In this document: positions 1 to 7,817 of the stretch, one piece after another
How positions within the stretch are numbered: the stretch's first letter is position 1
How the letters are laid out: each line of letters starts with the position of its first letter
Origin: Actinobacteria bacterium IMCC26207
GTDB lineage: Bacteria > Actinomycetota > Acidimicrobiia > Acidimicrobiales > Microtrichaceae
Assembly: GCA_001025035.1 (NCBI GenBank)
Contig: LCZK01000004.1
Coordinates: 1-64,000 of the forward strand
Length of the DNA: 64,000 nucleotides
Reading direction: 5' to 3'
Position numbers and translations under genes: made by a program
Notes under the pieces: generated by a model
Told to the model about the DNA's origin: nothing
What the model saw: the letters and a program-made list of their open reading frames with translations, nothing else
The model's database searches: none

Positions 1-182
1 ACGCCACCGGCTCGGGCCAGTGCGTCCATCCGCAACGCGTCGGAACCACCCTCGGCCAGCAGTCGCTCGGCGGCGTCCAGCAGTAGCTGCCGTCGCTGCG
101 CCGGGGGCGTGCGTGGTGCTCTGGCGCTGCCGACGTGCCCGGTGTCCGCCATTCTCTGCGTCGCCTGCTTCATCCCAGTCAT
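1..182 (-). CDS. TetR-family transcriptional regulator, N-terminal part (cut by window edge)
   Basis: The first ~60 residues read on the minus strand give a low-complexity leader followed by QLLLDAAERLLAEGG and ALRMDALARAGG, the usual first helix and start of the helix-turn-helix of TetR regulators. The rest of the protein lies outside the window. The start is uncertain: ATG at 182, 173 or 152 are in frame, and none has a strong ribosome site. A perfect inverted repeat lies a few bases upstream of the farthest start, as expected for an autoregulated TetR gene. The ligand cannot be told. The gene faces away from the lipid-metabolism genes to its right, which it might control. Confidence 0.8.
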   Translation of the reverse strand, partial: MTGMKQATQRMADTGHVGSARAPRTPPAQRRQLLLDAAERLLAEGGSDALRMDALARAGG

Positions 183-184
183 CG

Positions 185-203
185 TACCTACATCTCGTAG
201 GTA
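185..203. promoter_or_regulatory. Operator-like inverted repeat before the TetR gene
   Basis: The sequence shows a perfect palindrome TACCTAC-N5-GTAGGTA immediately upstream of the TetR start at 182. TetR-family dimers typically bind such 15-20 bp palindromes next to their own gene. The role as autorepressor site is inference. Confidence 0.55.
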
Positions 204-370
204 GTCAAGGAAAGGGGATGAGTCCGGGATCGAGAGCGCCCCGGGCATCCACCATGCCGCCACCGCAAGACGCGAGCATCAGTGGAGGGTTTGACCCGCG
301 AGGAGGCGAGAAGGCAGCTTTTTAGGCGACTTTCATCTCACCTTGCTGCCGAACTCAGGTGCGCGTGAGT

Positions 371-970
371 TCAGGTGTGGTGTACATAGAGCTCAATGGC
401 AACGATGCACAGCCCAATCAGGGTTGCTGCACCGACAAACATCACGCCACCTAAGAACGTGCTCTGAGAGCGTTGCGCTGCGATCAGACCCATCCACATC
501 AGTGCAAGAACTGCAAGGGCCAGAGAGATTCTGATTGCCGCTACGGGTGAGATCAGGCCCAAATCGGCCACAAGAAACGTCACGAGTGCGGGCACAGCGG
601 CAAGCATGATCCGCCAGGAGTGACTGAGTTGTTTGCCGATTTCACCACTGCGTGCCGGCCGCCTGAGGCGCACGTGTAGTGCCATCACTGCCGAGAAAGA
701 ATGCGCCAGCAGCGTCGCAAATGTGACTCCAATAATGACTGCAATTGCCTCTCGAGGAACGGGCGCAGTGAGCGATCCGCCGAGGGCTCCAAGGGCCACG
801 AGTACCGTGATGGTGCCGTAGACAAACTCCTGCAACTCGGCGGCATAGGCCTCGTCTTCGGCCTTCTGGGCGGCTGTGCGATCGTCCACCTCTAGGTCGT
901 CCACTTCTAAAGCCGGGGTCGCAGATAGTCGCTGCTGCGGCTGCCTCTGGGGGTCCTGAGAATCAGTCAT
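371..970 (-). CDS. Hypothetical multi-pass membrane protein
   Basis: This 199-residue protein is not recognised. Residues 1-45 are hydrophilic and rich in Gln, Asp and Ala. About four hydrophobic segments follow, starting with FVYGTITVLVALGALGGSL, then one ending in LLAHSFSAVMALHV, AVPALVTFLVADLGLI and two near the C-terminus. The protein ends with YVHHT. It is a stand-alone gene; the next gene is divergent. A short inverted repeat (GAACTCA/TGAGTTC, 351-372) spans its stop codon and might help termination. No function can be assigned. Confidence 0.75.
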   Translation of the reverse strand: MTDSQDPQRQPQQRLSATPALEVDDLEVDDRTAAQKAEDEAYAAELQEFVYGTITVLVALGALGGSLTAPVPREAIAVIIGVTFATLLAHSFSAVMALHVRLRRPARSGEIGKQLSHSWRIMLAAVPALVTFLVADLGLISPVAAIRISLALAVLALMWMGLIAAQRSQSTFLGGVMFVGAATLIGLCIVAIELYVHHT

Positions 971-1099
971 TGCCTCTAGTGAATCAGTCCACGATGTTGA
1001 ACTGTGTCAACTGAGCAGTAACTTGAAGTTTGTACATGTTGTGCCGAAGCCCCAATGGCCTGCGCTCGAACCGACAACCCTAAGCACGGGAGAACTTCC

Positions 1100-2311
1100 A
1101 TGGACCTGACAGTTGTTGCAATCCCAGGGTTCTTTGCCTCAATGGGGTACGAGGCATGGTGGCTTGACCGCCGCGCCAAATCCGAGGGTCCATCGGCTGT
1201 TGACTACGAACGCAATGACACGCTCGCTAGCTTGGCCATGGGAACCGGCAGTTTGTTTATTCCACTGGCCACCAAAAAGTTGGCGCAAAACTTTGCAGTA
1301 GGTTCAGGAAAATGGGCCAAGCCGTTACTGGGCCTAGCCGGGGCAGCGGCCCTGACTGCAGTGGTAGCTGATGCAGTTGGCCGTGCCAATGAACAAGACA
1401 GCGGGCAACTTCCCAAATATCGCCTTGACCCGGACAATGCAGAGGGTCCGCTTGGTGCAGTTGGGGCCCCTCAGGCCGCTGATGCTGAACATCAACCAAA
1501 TCGCAAGTGGGCACGAAGGGTAAAGAAACTGGCGGGCAACAGTGTGGTTGGCGCAGTAGCCGCAGGTGGACTGGTAGCCGCCTCTACTTGGGCCGCGCAA
1601 ACCTCTGCACAGAAGCTCTTCAAGAAGCGTGTGCTTCCAGACTTGGGCAATGGACCGCTTGCGCTCGGCGCAGCAATTCTCGGCTGGGACTTTATCTATT
1701 ACTGGAACCACCGCTTCATGCATGAGACCAGATTTATGTGGGCAATTCACGTGGTGCATCACTCGAGTGAGAAGTACAACTTGTCGACTGCGTTGCGACA
1801 GACCTGGGCGGACTCACTCGGACTGTTTGTGCCCTACGGGCTGCTTTCGCTACTTGGTATCCGACCCGAGGTCATCGAGACCTCTCGGCAGATCAACCTG
1901 ATCTATCAATACTGGATTCATACCGATGCAATCCGAACCATCGGCCCTCTTGAAGAAGTACTCAATACTGCATCTCATCACCGGGTGCACCACGGTGTAA
2001 ATAAGCAGTACCTAGATAAAAACCACGGCAGCATTTTAATTCTCTGGGACCGACTCTTTGGCACCTTTGAGCGAGAGGATGAGCCCGTGGTCTACGGACT
2101 CACCACCAACATCAACACGTTTAACCCCTTGCGAATAGCTGCTCATGAGCACGACCAAATCCGCAAAGACGTAGCCGCTGCAGACAACTGGCATGACCGT
2201 CTGTCGTACATATTTCGAGGTCCTGGATGGGCCTATTCGCAACATCGCGGCGTAGCCGGTGGCGAGGACGGTGCTGTGGAAGTCTCGGCACACCTCGCAA
2301 CAACTGCCTGA
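1100..2311 (+). CDS. Sterol desaturase / fatty acid hydroxylase superfamily membrane protein
   Basis: This 403-residue protein belongs to the di-iron membrane hydroxylases (ERG3/SCS7-like). The eight-histidine signature is visible: HRFMH, then HVVHHSS, then SHHRVHHG near the C-terminus. These histidines ligate two irons that hydroxylate or desaturate a lipid C-H bond in the membrane. N-terminal segments around residues 1-25, 45-80 and 140-165 are hydrophobic. I chose ATG 1100 because GGGAGA precedes it by about 7 nt; an in-frame upstream start at 1055 lacks such a site. It sits next to a thiolase and other acyl-CoA genes, so a sterol or fatty-acyl substrate is plausible. The substrate is unknown. 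Confidence 0.88.
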   Translation: MDLTVVAIPGFFASMGYEAWWLDRRAKSEGPSAVDYERNDTLASLAMGTGSLFIPLATKKLAQNFAVGSGKWAKPLLGLAGAAALTAVVADAVGRANEQDSGQLPKYRLDPDNAEGPLGAVGAPQAADAEHQPNRKWARRVKKLAGNSVVGAVAAGGLVAASTWAAQTSAQKLFKKRVLPDLGNGPLALGAAILGWDFIYYWNHRFMHETRFMWAIHVVHHSSEKYNLSTALRQTWADSLGLFVPYGLLSLLGIRPEVIETSRQINLIYQYWIHTDAIRTIGPLEEVLNTASHHRVHHGVNKQYLDKNHGSILILWDRLFGTFEREDEPVVYGLTTNINTFNPLRIAAHEHDQIRKDVAAADNWHDRLSYIFRGPGWAYSQHRGVAGGEDGAVEVSAHLATTA

Positions 2312-2411
2312 GGATCACTCCCCCTGCCCCGACTGCACTCCAGAGCAGTAGCAGTTGAGCGTCATGAGTGAAGGCCTCAGAGTTTTGTTCTGGGCCCAAG
2401 AAGTGCCACTA

Positions 2412-2428
2412 TCTGACGCACTGTCAGA
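2412..2428. promoter_or_regulatory. Palindromic operator before thiolase (TCTGAC-N5-GTCAGA)
   Basis: A perfect 6-5-6 inverted repeat ends 20 nt before the thiolase start. The same motif occurs 22 nt before the acyl-CoA synthetase start (5762-5778). Two matched palindromes in front of two acyl-CoA genes suggest binding by a common TetR-type repressor. It differs from the TACCTAC palindrome at 185-203. Confidence 0.55.
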
Positions 2429-2448
2429 CTCGTACCGAGGAGATTCCC

Positions 2449-3609
2449 ATGTCTACCGATGTTGTCATCGTTTCAGCCGCTCGCACCCCAATCGCAACCT
2501 CATATAAAGGCTCGCTCGCTGGAGTGGATGCTTTCACATTGGCCGAGATTGCAATGGGTGCTGCAGTGGAGCGTTCAGGCGTACCCGTTGAACTCATTGA
2601 AGACATCGGCTTTGGCGAATCAATGCAGGGTGGCGGCAACATCGGCCGCTATGCAGCGAACCAACTCGGCATGATCAACCTGCCCGGTGTGGCCATGCAG
2701 CGTTGGTGCGCTTCGGGTATGGCAGCCACGCAGTGGATCGCAGCCAACATTGCTGCTGGCATGATCGACGCCGGAATCGGTGGCGGTGTGGAATCTATGT
2801 CCACCGCTCCTGGCACCTCGAAGCCTGGCCCCGATGGTCAGCCAACTTTTTGGCTCTCCCCAGCAAACCTAGAGACCGAGGATGCTCCGCCGTTCAACAC
2901 TGCCAAGGGAGTTGGAGACAACGCCGCCCGCATGGCCGGGGTGACTCGAGAAGAGGCAGATGCTTGGGCATACCGCTCGCACATGAATGCCATCCGAGCA
3001 ATTGACGAGGGTCGCTTCGATAATGAGATCGTTCCCGTACCCCTCGCTGATGGATCCACCTTTAGTGTGGATGAACACCCACGCCGCAACTCCACGCTCG
3101 AGAAGTTGGCAACGCTTGGCCTCCTCAACCCATTTGACGAAGGGGCAACCACCACTGCCGGAAACGCCTCCGGGTTGAACGATGCTGCAGCAGCCCTCGT
3201 GCTTGTCAGCCGCGAGTTTGCAGAGGCACATGGTCTGAAGCCATTGGCAATCATTCGCGGATGGGCATCCACCTCGCTCACACCAGCCGAAACAGGTCTG
3301 AGCCCCACAACTGCAATCCCGAAGGCACTCGCCAAGGCCGGACTCAGCATCTCGGACATCTCATCGTTCGAAATCAACGAGGCTTTCGCATCGGTTCCTG
3401 TCGCAGCAGTCAAGATTCTGGGGCTGAACGAAGAGATCGTGAATGTGAACGGTTCAGGCTGCTCACTCGGCCACCCAATTGGGTGTACCGGTGCGCGCAT
3501 GATCGTGACCATGATCAACGAGCTAGAGCGCTGCGATGGTCAGTTCGGCGCAGTGGCCATGTGCGCTGCCGGAGGCATGGGCTCGGCAACGATCATCGAG
3601 CGGGTCTAG
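2449..3609 (+). CDS. Acetyl-CoA C-acyltransferase (thiolase)
   Basis: This 386-residue thiolase carries out thiolytic cleavage of 3-ketoacyl-CoA, or the reverse condensation, in the cytoplasm. The nucleophilic cysteine is in QRWCASGM (Cys87). The NEAFA motif, the GHPIGCTGAR histidine motif and the C-terminal CAAGGMGSA cysteine motif are all present, so the active site looks complete. The ATG at 2449 is preceded by GAGGAG at a good distance. An upstream in-frame start at 2368 would run through the operator palindrome and is unlikely. The shared palindrome with the acyl-CoA synthetase at 5801 suggests joint control of a beta-oxidation-type pathway. Biosynthetic and degradative roles cannot be separated. 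Confidence 0.93.
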   Translation: MSTDVVIVSAARTPIATSYKGSLAGVDAFTLAEIAMGAAVERSGVPVELIEDIGFGESMQGGGNIGRYAANQLGMINLPGVAMQRWCASGMAATQWIAANIAAGMIDAGIGGGVESMSTAPGTSKPGPDGQPTFWLSPANLETEDAPPFNTAKGVGDNAARMAGVTREEADAWAYRSHMNAIRAIDEGRFDNEIVPVPLADGSTFSVDEHPRRNSTLEKLATLGLLNPFDEGATTTAGNASGLNDAAAALVLVSREFAEAHGLKPLAIIRGWASTSLTPAETGLSPTTAIPKALAKAGLSISDISSFEINEAFASVPVAAVKILGLNEEIVNVNGSGCSLGHPIGCTGARMIVTMINELERCDGQFGAVAMCAAGGMGSATIIERV

Positions 3610-3629
3610 CTCCCTAGATCCCTAGACCC
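3602..3629. terminator. Hairpin between convergent thiolase and phosphotransferase genes
   Basis: GGGTCTAG (3602-3609) pairs with CTAGACCC (3622-3629) around a 12-nt loop. It overlaps the thiolase stop and touches the stop of the convergent gene, so it could end transcription from both sides. There is no T-run. Confidence 0.4.
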
Positions 3630-4787
3630 CTAGAGCACGCGCTCCCAATACGTTCCCTCGAGCATCTGCTCGAGAGTCGCTCGATGCATGATGAGGTCAT
3701 CAATATCTTCAGGCGTCTCGGCCTGACCAAATTTGATTGCCCGCCGCTGCACTTGGCTCATAATCACGCCATGACGAAGCGCTGCGTACATGGTGTAAAA
3801 GTCCATGTCCCGAGGGGCGTACCCGGACTTTTCCTGGTACATCTTCTCGATCTGCGTCCGGTGCATGAACTCTGGCATGCCCGGCAGGCCCATCGAGTTT
3901 GCGATGTCTTCGAAGAAGCGGTGCAAGAAGATCATCCAGGCTAAGTCCACCTCTCGCGGAGCAATCCCGGCCATCTCCCAATCCAACACGGCGATCGGCT
4001 GGAAGTCCTCGTACATGGTGTTACCGATTCGGGCATCTCCCCAGCTGAGACCTGCGGGCCCTTCTTGGTCGGGCCAGTTTGCCTCGAGCCAATCGAAACA
4101 CTTTTCGATCAGAGGTGAACGAATACCATCAGTAGTCACCCATGCGTAATACCCACGTAGTTCTTCTACATGGCGCTGCAGTGGCGTGTCACCCTGAGCA
4201 GAGGAAGCTAGGAAATCAAAGTTGGTTTCGGCATCGGGTATGGCGTGCAGGGCGACAAGCGCATCCACGGTGGTCTCTTGCAGTTTTAGCTGGTTCTCGG
4301 GGGAAGCATCAAAGAGCCAATTGTCGCCAAAGTCATAGGGCAAGACATCAGGCGGCACAACGCCGTAAGCCCTACTCATCACGAAGAATGGCGCTCCAAT
4401 ATGGCTGGCTTCTTCTTCAAGCCAAAACACCTCGGGTACGGGAACCTCGGAAAGTTCTCCCACCTTCGCCATGACCCGGAACTGGGCGTCAAAGTCGTAC
4501 TTCTGAAACACGGGCACTGCTGCCTCGTCTGGCGCAATTCGAAACACCAACGGCCGATCGACCCGCTCGCCGTCTACAACCCAAGTTGCGTCAACGAGCA
4601 CCGTCTCACTTGACATGCCGTTCGACTCAGGCACATGCACCTCATCAACTTTGGGATCGCTCCCTGCTTCAAGGGTGCCTGCCAACCAATTCTGAATATC
4701 CACCTTGGTCTTCTCGGGATCTCGGCGGGACAAATCTGGTCGAGCGGCCTGAGCCGAATCGACGGTTACCTCATGTTGTTCTTCCAT
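3630..4787 (-). CDS. Aminoglycoside-phosphotransferase-fold kinase (ACAD10/11 N-domain-like)
   Basis: This 385-residue protein has the APH/choline kinase fold. The catalytic loop reads LSWGDARIGN and is followed by AVLDWEMAGIAPREVDLAW, which carries the metal-binding Asp. The N-terminal lobe has the usual VDATWVVDG...LVFRIAP region. Homologues beside acyl-CoA genes in actinobacteria resemble the kinase domain of human ACAD10/11, which phosphorylates 4-hydroxyacyl-CoA. That substrate is an inference from fold and context, not shown here. ATG 4787 follows AAGGAAG; a TTG codon just before it (4790) is the alternative. True antibiotic resistance is unlikely. Confidence 0.85.
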   Translation of the reverse strand: MEEQHEVTVDSAQAARPDLSRRDPEKTKVDIQNWLAGTLEAGSDPKVDEVHVPESNGMSSETVLVDATWVVDGERVDRPLVFRIAPDEAAVPVFQKYDFDAQFRVMAKVGELSEVPVPEVFWLEEEASHIGAPFFVMSRAYGVVPPDVLPYDFGDNWLFDASPENQLKLQETTVDALVALHAIPDAETNFDFLASSAQGDTPLQRHVEELRGYYAWVTTDGIRSPLIEKCFDWLEANWPDQEGPAGLSWGDARIGNTMYEDFQPIAVLDWEMAGIAPREVDLAWMIFLHRFFEDIANSMGLPGMPEFMHRTQIEKMYQEKSGYAPRDMDFYTMYAALRHGVIMSQVQRRAIKFGQAETPEDIDDLIMHRATLEQMLEGTYWERVL

Positions 4788-4894
4788 CAAACTTCCTTCG
4801 AGTCGAGGACCAGATCTGCTGAGATTCTGTAGTGCAGTTTTGGGGCGTGTTGTTGTTTAGTGCAGGAATTAGTGCTGCGAGCGTCAGCTAGCAA

Positions 4895-5662
4895 TCAACC
4901 AACGGTCAAGCCAAGGTCGCTCGAGAGGATGCTTCCGTGCATGTTCTTGCCATCATCCGATGCAACAAATGCAAACAGCGAAGCAATGTCGTCTGGGTCG
5001 CCCATTCCCCTAAATCCCATATACGGAATCATCAGGTCCAGATCCACTCCCTCGGGTATATGAAACGCATTGGTCAACCCCGTCGTGATACCACCAGGGG
5101 CGATGGCGTTGACTCGCAACTTCGTCTTGGCATATTCCATGGCCAAGCCCTTCGTGAGTTGCACAATCGCACCCTTAGTCATGGCATAAGCCACGGTGTA
5201 AGCGGTTCCCATCAGCCCAGCATTTGAAGCAATGTTGATGATGTTTCCATCAACCTTCAGAAGGTGAGGAATCGCTGCTTGGCACAAGAAATACGGCCCG
5301 TCGGTATTGACCGCCATCATCCTGCGGTAGTGCTCTTCGGACAGCTCAGGGAAATGCTCAGCTCTAGAGACTCCAGCGATATTTCCTAGAACATCCAACT
5401 GCTCAAAGTCTGCAACGCACTGCTCGACCGCTGCAAAGCACTCATCGTGATCGGCAATTGAGCCGGTGCGAGTGATGATCGTTCCCGAGGCCGCCGCAAC
5501 CTCGTCCTGCAGCGTGGCCAGACCAGCAGCATCGACGTCTACTGCAAAGACCTTTGCCCCCTCGGCCGCAAGGCGCAGTGCTGTCGCCCGCCCGATGCCA
5601 GAAGCAGCTCCCGTGAGCAACGCCACCTTGTTCGTAAATCTTCCTGAAACTAGCTCGGCCAT
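4895..5662 (-). CDS. Short-chain dehydrogenase/reductase (SDR)
   Basis: This 255-residue classical SDR has the NAD(P)-binding glycine motif TGAASGIG, the Asp of FAVDVD suggesting NAD preference, the NIAG motif, and the catalytic Ser and YAMTK (YxxxK). It would oxidise or reduce an alcohol or ketone, for instance a 3-hydroxyacyl-CoA or steroid. ATG 5662 is chosen because AGGAG lies 9 nt upstream; the longer reading to 5701 adds a non-conserved leader. It is divergent from the acyl-CoA synthetase at 5801, and the two share a 138-bp promoter region that holds the GTCAG palindrome. Confidence 0.92.
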   Translation of the reverse strand: MAELVSGRFTNKVALLTGAASGIGRATALRLAAEGAKVFAVDVDAAGLATLQDEVAAASGTIITRTGSIADHDECFAAVEQCVADFEQLDVLGNIAGVSRAEHFPELSEEHYRRMMAVNTDGPYFLCQAAIPHLLKVDGNIINIASNAGLMGTAYTVAYAMTKGAIVQLTKGLAMEYAKTKLRVNAIAPGGITTGLTNAFHIPEGVDLDLMIPYMGFRGMGDPDDIASLFAFVASDDGKNMHGSILSSDLGLTVG

Positions 5663-5761
5663 GTGTTGGGTCTCCTGGGGTCGGTTGGGGGATGCGGGCA
5701 CAGAGGGTGCTGGACGACTTCCTGCCCCCTTCGTCTAGTCTCCACGCTGAACGATGACCAA

Positions 5762-5778
5762 TCTGACACATCGTCAGG
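5762..5778. promoter_or_regulatory. Palindromic operator before acyl-CoA synthetase (TCTGAC-N5-GTCAGG)
   Basis: This is the second copy of the 6-5-6 palindrome seen before the thiolase, 22 nt upstream of the acyl-CoA synthetase start. One outer base pair is not conserved. It lies in the divergent region shared with the SDR, so one regulator may control both genes. Confidence 0.55.
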
Positions 5779-5800
5779 TTCTTTGCCACGAGGGAGCACA

Positions 5801-7540
5801 ATGGGAACCGAAGAAGCCACAGCATCATCGACTGCAGCATCATCGACTGCAGCATCATCGACTGCTGCATCATCGACTGCAGCATCATCGACTGCTGGGC
5901 GCGAACAGTTCAACCTGGCTCTAGTCAGCGAGGTTGTTGCCGCTGCAGTGCCAGACCGCGAAGCACTTGTCTTTGGTGATCGTCGCTTTACCTTCGGCCA
6001 ACTTGCCGAGCGCACGAGGCGCTTGGCCTCGTACCTGCATGAACAAGGCCTGGGTTGCCATACCGAGCGCGACACTCTTGAACGCCATGAGTCTGGCCAA
6101 GACCACGTTGCTCTTTACATGTACAACGGCAACGAGTACATCGAGGGAATGCTCGGCTGCTACAAAGCCAGAGCTGCGCCATTCAATGTGAACTACCGCT
6201 ACGTCGAGGAGGAACTGCGCTACCTGCTCGAGGATGCCAACACCAAAGCAGTCATTTATCACGCTGTGTTCGCACCTGCCATGGCTCATGTGCTGAAAGA
6301 CCTGCCGGGTATTCACACTCTCATCCAGGTTGCAGATGACTCTGGCGAACCATTGCTTGAGGGTGCTGTGGATTACGAGCAGGTGATCGCCGACGCTGAT
6401 CCGGCTGGGCCAGCAGTCCTACCCTCCCCCGAAGATTTGTACATCGTCTACACGGGTGGAACCACGGGCATGCCCAAGGGCGTGCTCTGGCGACAAGACG
6501 ACATCTTTATGAATGCCATGGGTGGCAAAGAGGTGGGTACTTGGATTGAGGTCAGCACGGCCGAGGAGATTGCCGAAAAAGCTCGTAACAACTCCGGGTT
6601 CCGACTTATGCCACTCCCGCCGCTCATGCACGGCGCTGCGCAATGGGCGGGGTTCATGATGCTCAACGCTGGTTCCACACTCATCATGACCACCGGTCAC
6701 AATCTGGATGCGAAAGAGGTCTGGACCACTGTCGCTCGAGAAGGAGTCATGTCGATCGTCGTGGTAGGCGATGCCATGGCCCGGCCGCTGCTTGAGGAGT
6801 TGAAGGCAGGCGAGTACGACGTGAGCAGCATGTTCGTTCTGGGGAACGGCGGTGCGCCACTCAGCGCCGCAATCAAAGAAGAGTTTCTTGAACTCCTACC
6901 AAACTTGATGATCAACGATTCGCTCGGATCCTCTGAAACGGGCGCTCAGGCAACACACCTTTCAGTCAAAGGCGGAGTCTCTACCGGACAGTTCAAACCG
7001 GGCCCGGGCGCAGATGTGGTCTCTGAGGACCTGCAAGTAGTGCTCACTGCAGGCCATGACGGAATCGGCTGGCTCGCTCAGGCTGGCAGCGTGCCGCTGG
7101 GCTATCTAGGCGATGCCCCAAAGACTGCTCGAACCTTTCCCACGATTCAGGGCGTGCGCTACTCAGTACCTGGCGACCGAGCCATCAAGCGTGAGGACGG
7201 CGAAATCGACCTGCTCGGCCGTGACTCGCAGTGCATCAACTCAGGCGGCGAAAAAATCTTTGTCGAAGAGGTTGAGATGGCAATCATCTCTCACCCGGCT
7301 GTGACCGATGTGCTGGTATGCGGGCGGCCAAGCGAGCGTTGGGGGGCAGAGGTGGTGGCAGTGGTTCAACTCGTTCCGGGGGCTGCTGTCGAGGAATCTG
7401 AGTTGTCGGCCCATGCAAACTTGTCGGTTGCCCGTTACAAGCTGCCCAAGGGCTGGATCTTTGTTGATTCAGTGCAGCGCTCCCCTTCTGGCAAGGCGGA
7501 CTACCGCTGGGCCAAAGAACTAGCAGCACAGTCGGAATAG
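5801..7540 (+). CDS. Acyl-CoA synthetase (AMP-dependent, FadD-like)
   Basis: This 579-residue ANL-superfamily enzyme activates a carboxylate as acyl-AMP and then acyl-CoA. The P-loop YTGGTTGMPKG, the NSGGEKIF region and the C-terminal catalytic lysine motif SPSGKADYR are present. The N-terminus (about residues 8-33) is an ASSTA repeat encoded by five 15-bp units; the recognisable fold begins afterwards at FNLALVSEVV. ATG 5801 follows GAGGGAG at about 6 nt. An earlier in-frame start at 5663 would read through the operator and is rejected. The chain-length or steroid side-chain substrate is not known. Confidence 0.92.
   Translation: MGTEEATASSTAASSTAASSTAASSTAASSTAGREQFNLALVSEVVAAAVPDREALVFGDRRFTFGQLAERTRRLASYLHEQGLGCHTERDTLERHESGQDHVALYMYNGNEYIEGMLGCYKARAAPFNVNYRYVEEELRYLLEDANTKAVIYHAVFAPAMAHVLKDLPGIHTLIQVADDSGEPLLEGAVDYEQVIADADPAGPAVLPSPEDLYIVYTGGTTGMPKGVLWRQDDIFMNAMGGKEVGTWIEVSTAEEIAEKARNNSGFRLMPLPPLMHGAAQWAGFMMLNAGSTLIMTTGHNLDAKEVWTTVAREGVMSIVVVGDAMARPLLEELKAGEYDVSSMFVLGNGGAPLSAAIKEEFLELLPNLMINDSLGSSETGAQATHLSVKGGVSTGQFKPGPGADVVSEDLQVVLTAGHDGIGWLAQAGSVPLGYLGDAPKTARTFPTIQGVRYSVPGDRAIKREDGEIDLLGRDSQCINSGGEKIFVEEVEMAIISHPAVTDVLVCGRPSERWGAEVVAVVQLVPGAAVEESELSAHANLSVARYKLPKGWIFVDSVQRSPSGKADYRWAKELAAQSE
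5821..5895 (+). repeat. 15-bp tandem repeat, five units, in acyl-CoA synthetase N-terminus
   Basis: Five consecutive copies of AGCATCATCGACTGC are seen, with one base differing in the fourth. They keep frame and encode Ala-Ser-Ser-Thr-Ala repeats, so gain or loss of units would only change the length of a flexible leader. Confidence 0.95.
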
Positions 7541-7580
7541 TTCAGCTCAGTCGGTCTAGCCGAATCAGCGGATTCTGGCT

Positions 7581-7625
7581 ATTGGGTTGCGTAGCTGTCG
7601 CAGATCCACCGCCCTGCAACCCAAT
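7581..7625. repeat. 45-bp nested palindrome, copy 1
   Basis: ATTGGGTTGC at the left pairs with GCAACCCAAT at the right. The 25-bp centre resembles that of copies 2 and 3 but its inner stem is imperfect. ATTCTGGCT precedes it, as it does copy 2, giving a 70-bp period between copies 1 and 2. The gap between acyl-CoA synthetase and the AbiEi/DUF559 gene consists mostly of these two copies. Confidence 0.9.
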
Positions 7626-7650
7626 CGGACCGGCTCGGCGCATTCTGGCT

Positions 7651-7695
7651 ATTGGGTTGCGTAGCGGTCGCAGATCGACCCCCGTGCAACCCAAT
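7651..7695. repeat. 45-bp nested palindrome, copy 2
   Basis: This is the most complete copy. Its outer arms extend to 13 bp (7648-7660 with 7686-7698). Inside lies a second stem GGTCG-CAGAT-CGACC, so single-stranded DNA or RNA could fold into a two-level hairpin. It is in the same orientation as copies 1 and 3. Confidence 0.92.
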
Positions 7696-7817
7696 AGCTG
7701 AATTGGACCTGCTCGGAAAGAGGGGGTGCCCTCCCCGCTGACAAATCGGCAGCTTGGCAGCAGGCTGCTGTGGTGAATTCCCGTACCGCAGCCAAAGTTG
7801 GGCCACCCACAAATCCC

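Noticed and set aside
20-325. Open frame of 101 codons on the plus strand
   Set aside because: It is a shadow of the TetR gene read on the minus strand and runs through the operator palindrome; its composition is not protein-like.
3630-4787. Aminoglycoside resistance gene
   Set aside because: The APH-like fold lies among acyl-CoA metabolism genes and matches the ACAD10/11 kinase-domain type rather than resistance enzymes.
5663-5800. N-terminal extension of the acyl-CoA synthetase
   Set aside because: It covers the palindromic operator and the SDR promoter region, and a good ribosome site precedes ATG 5801.
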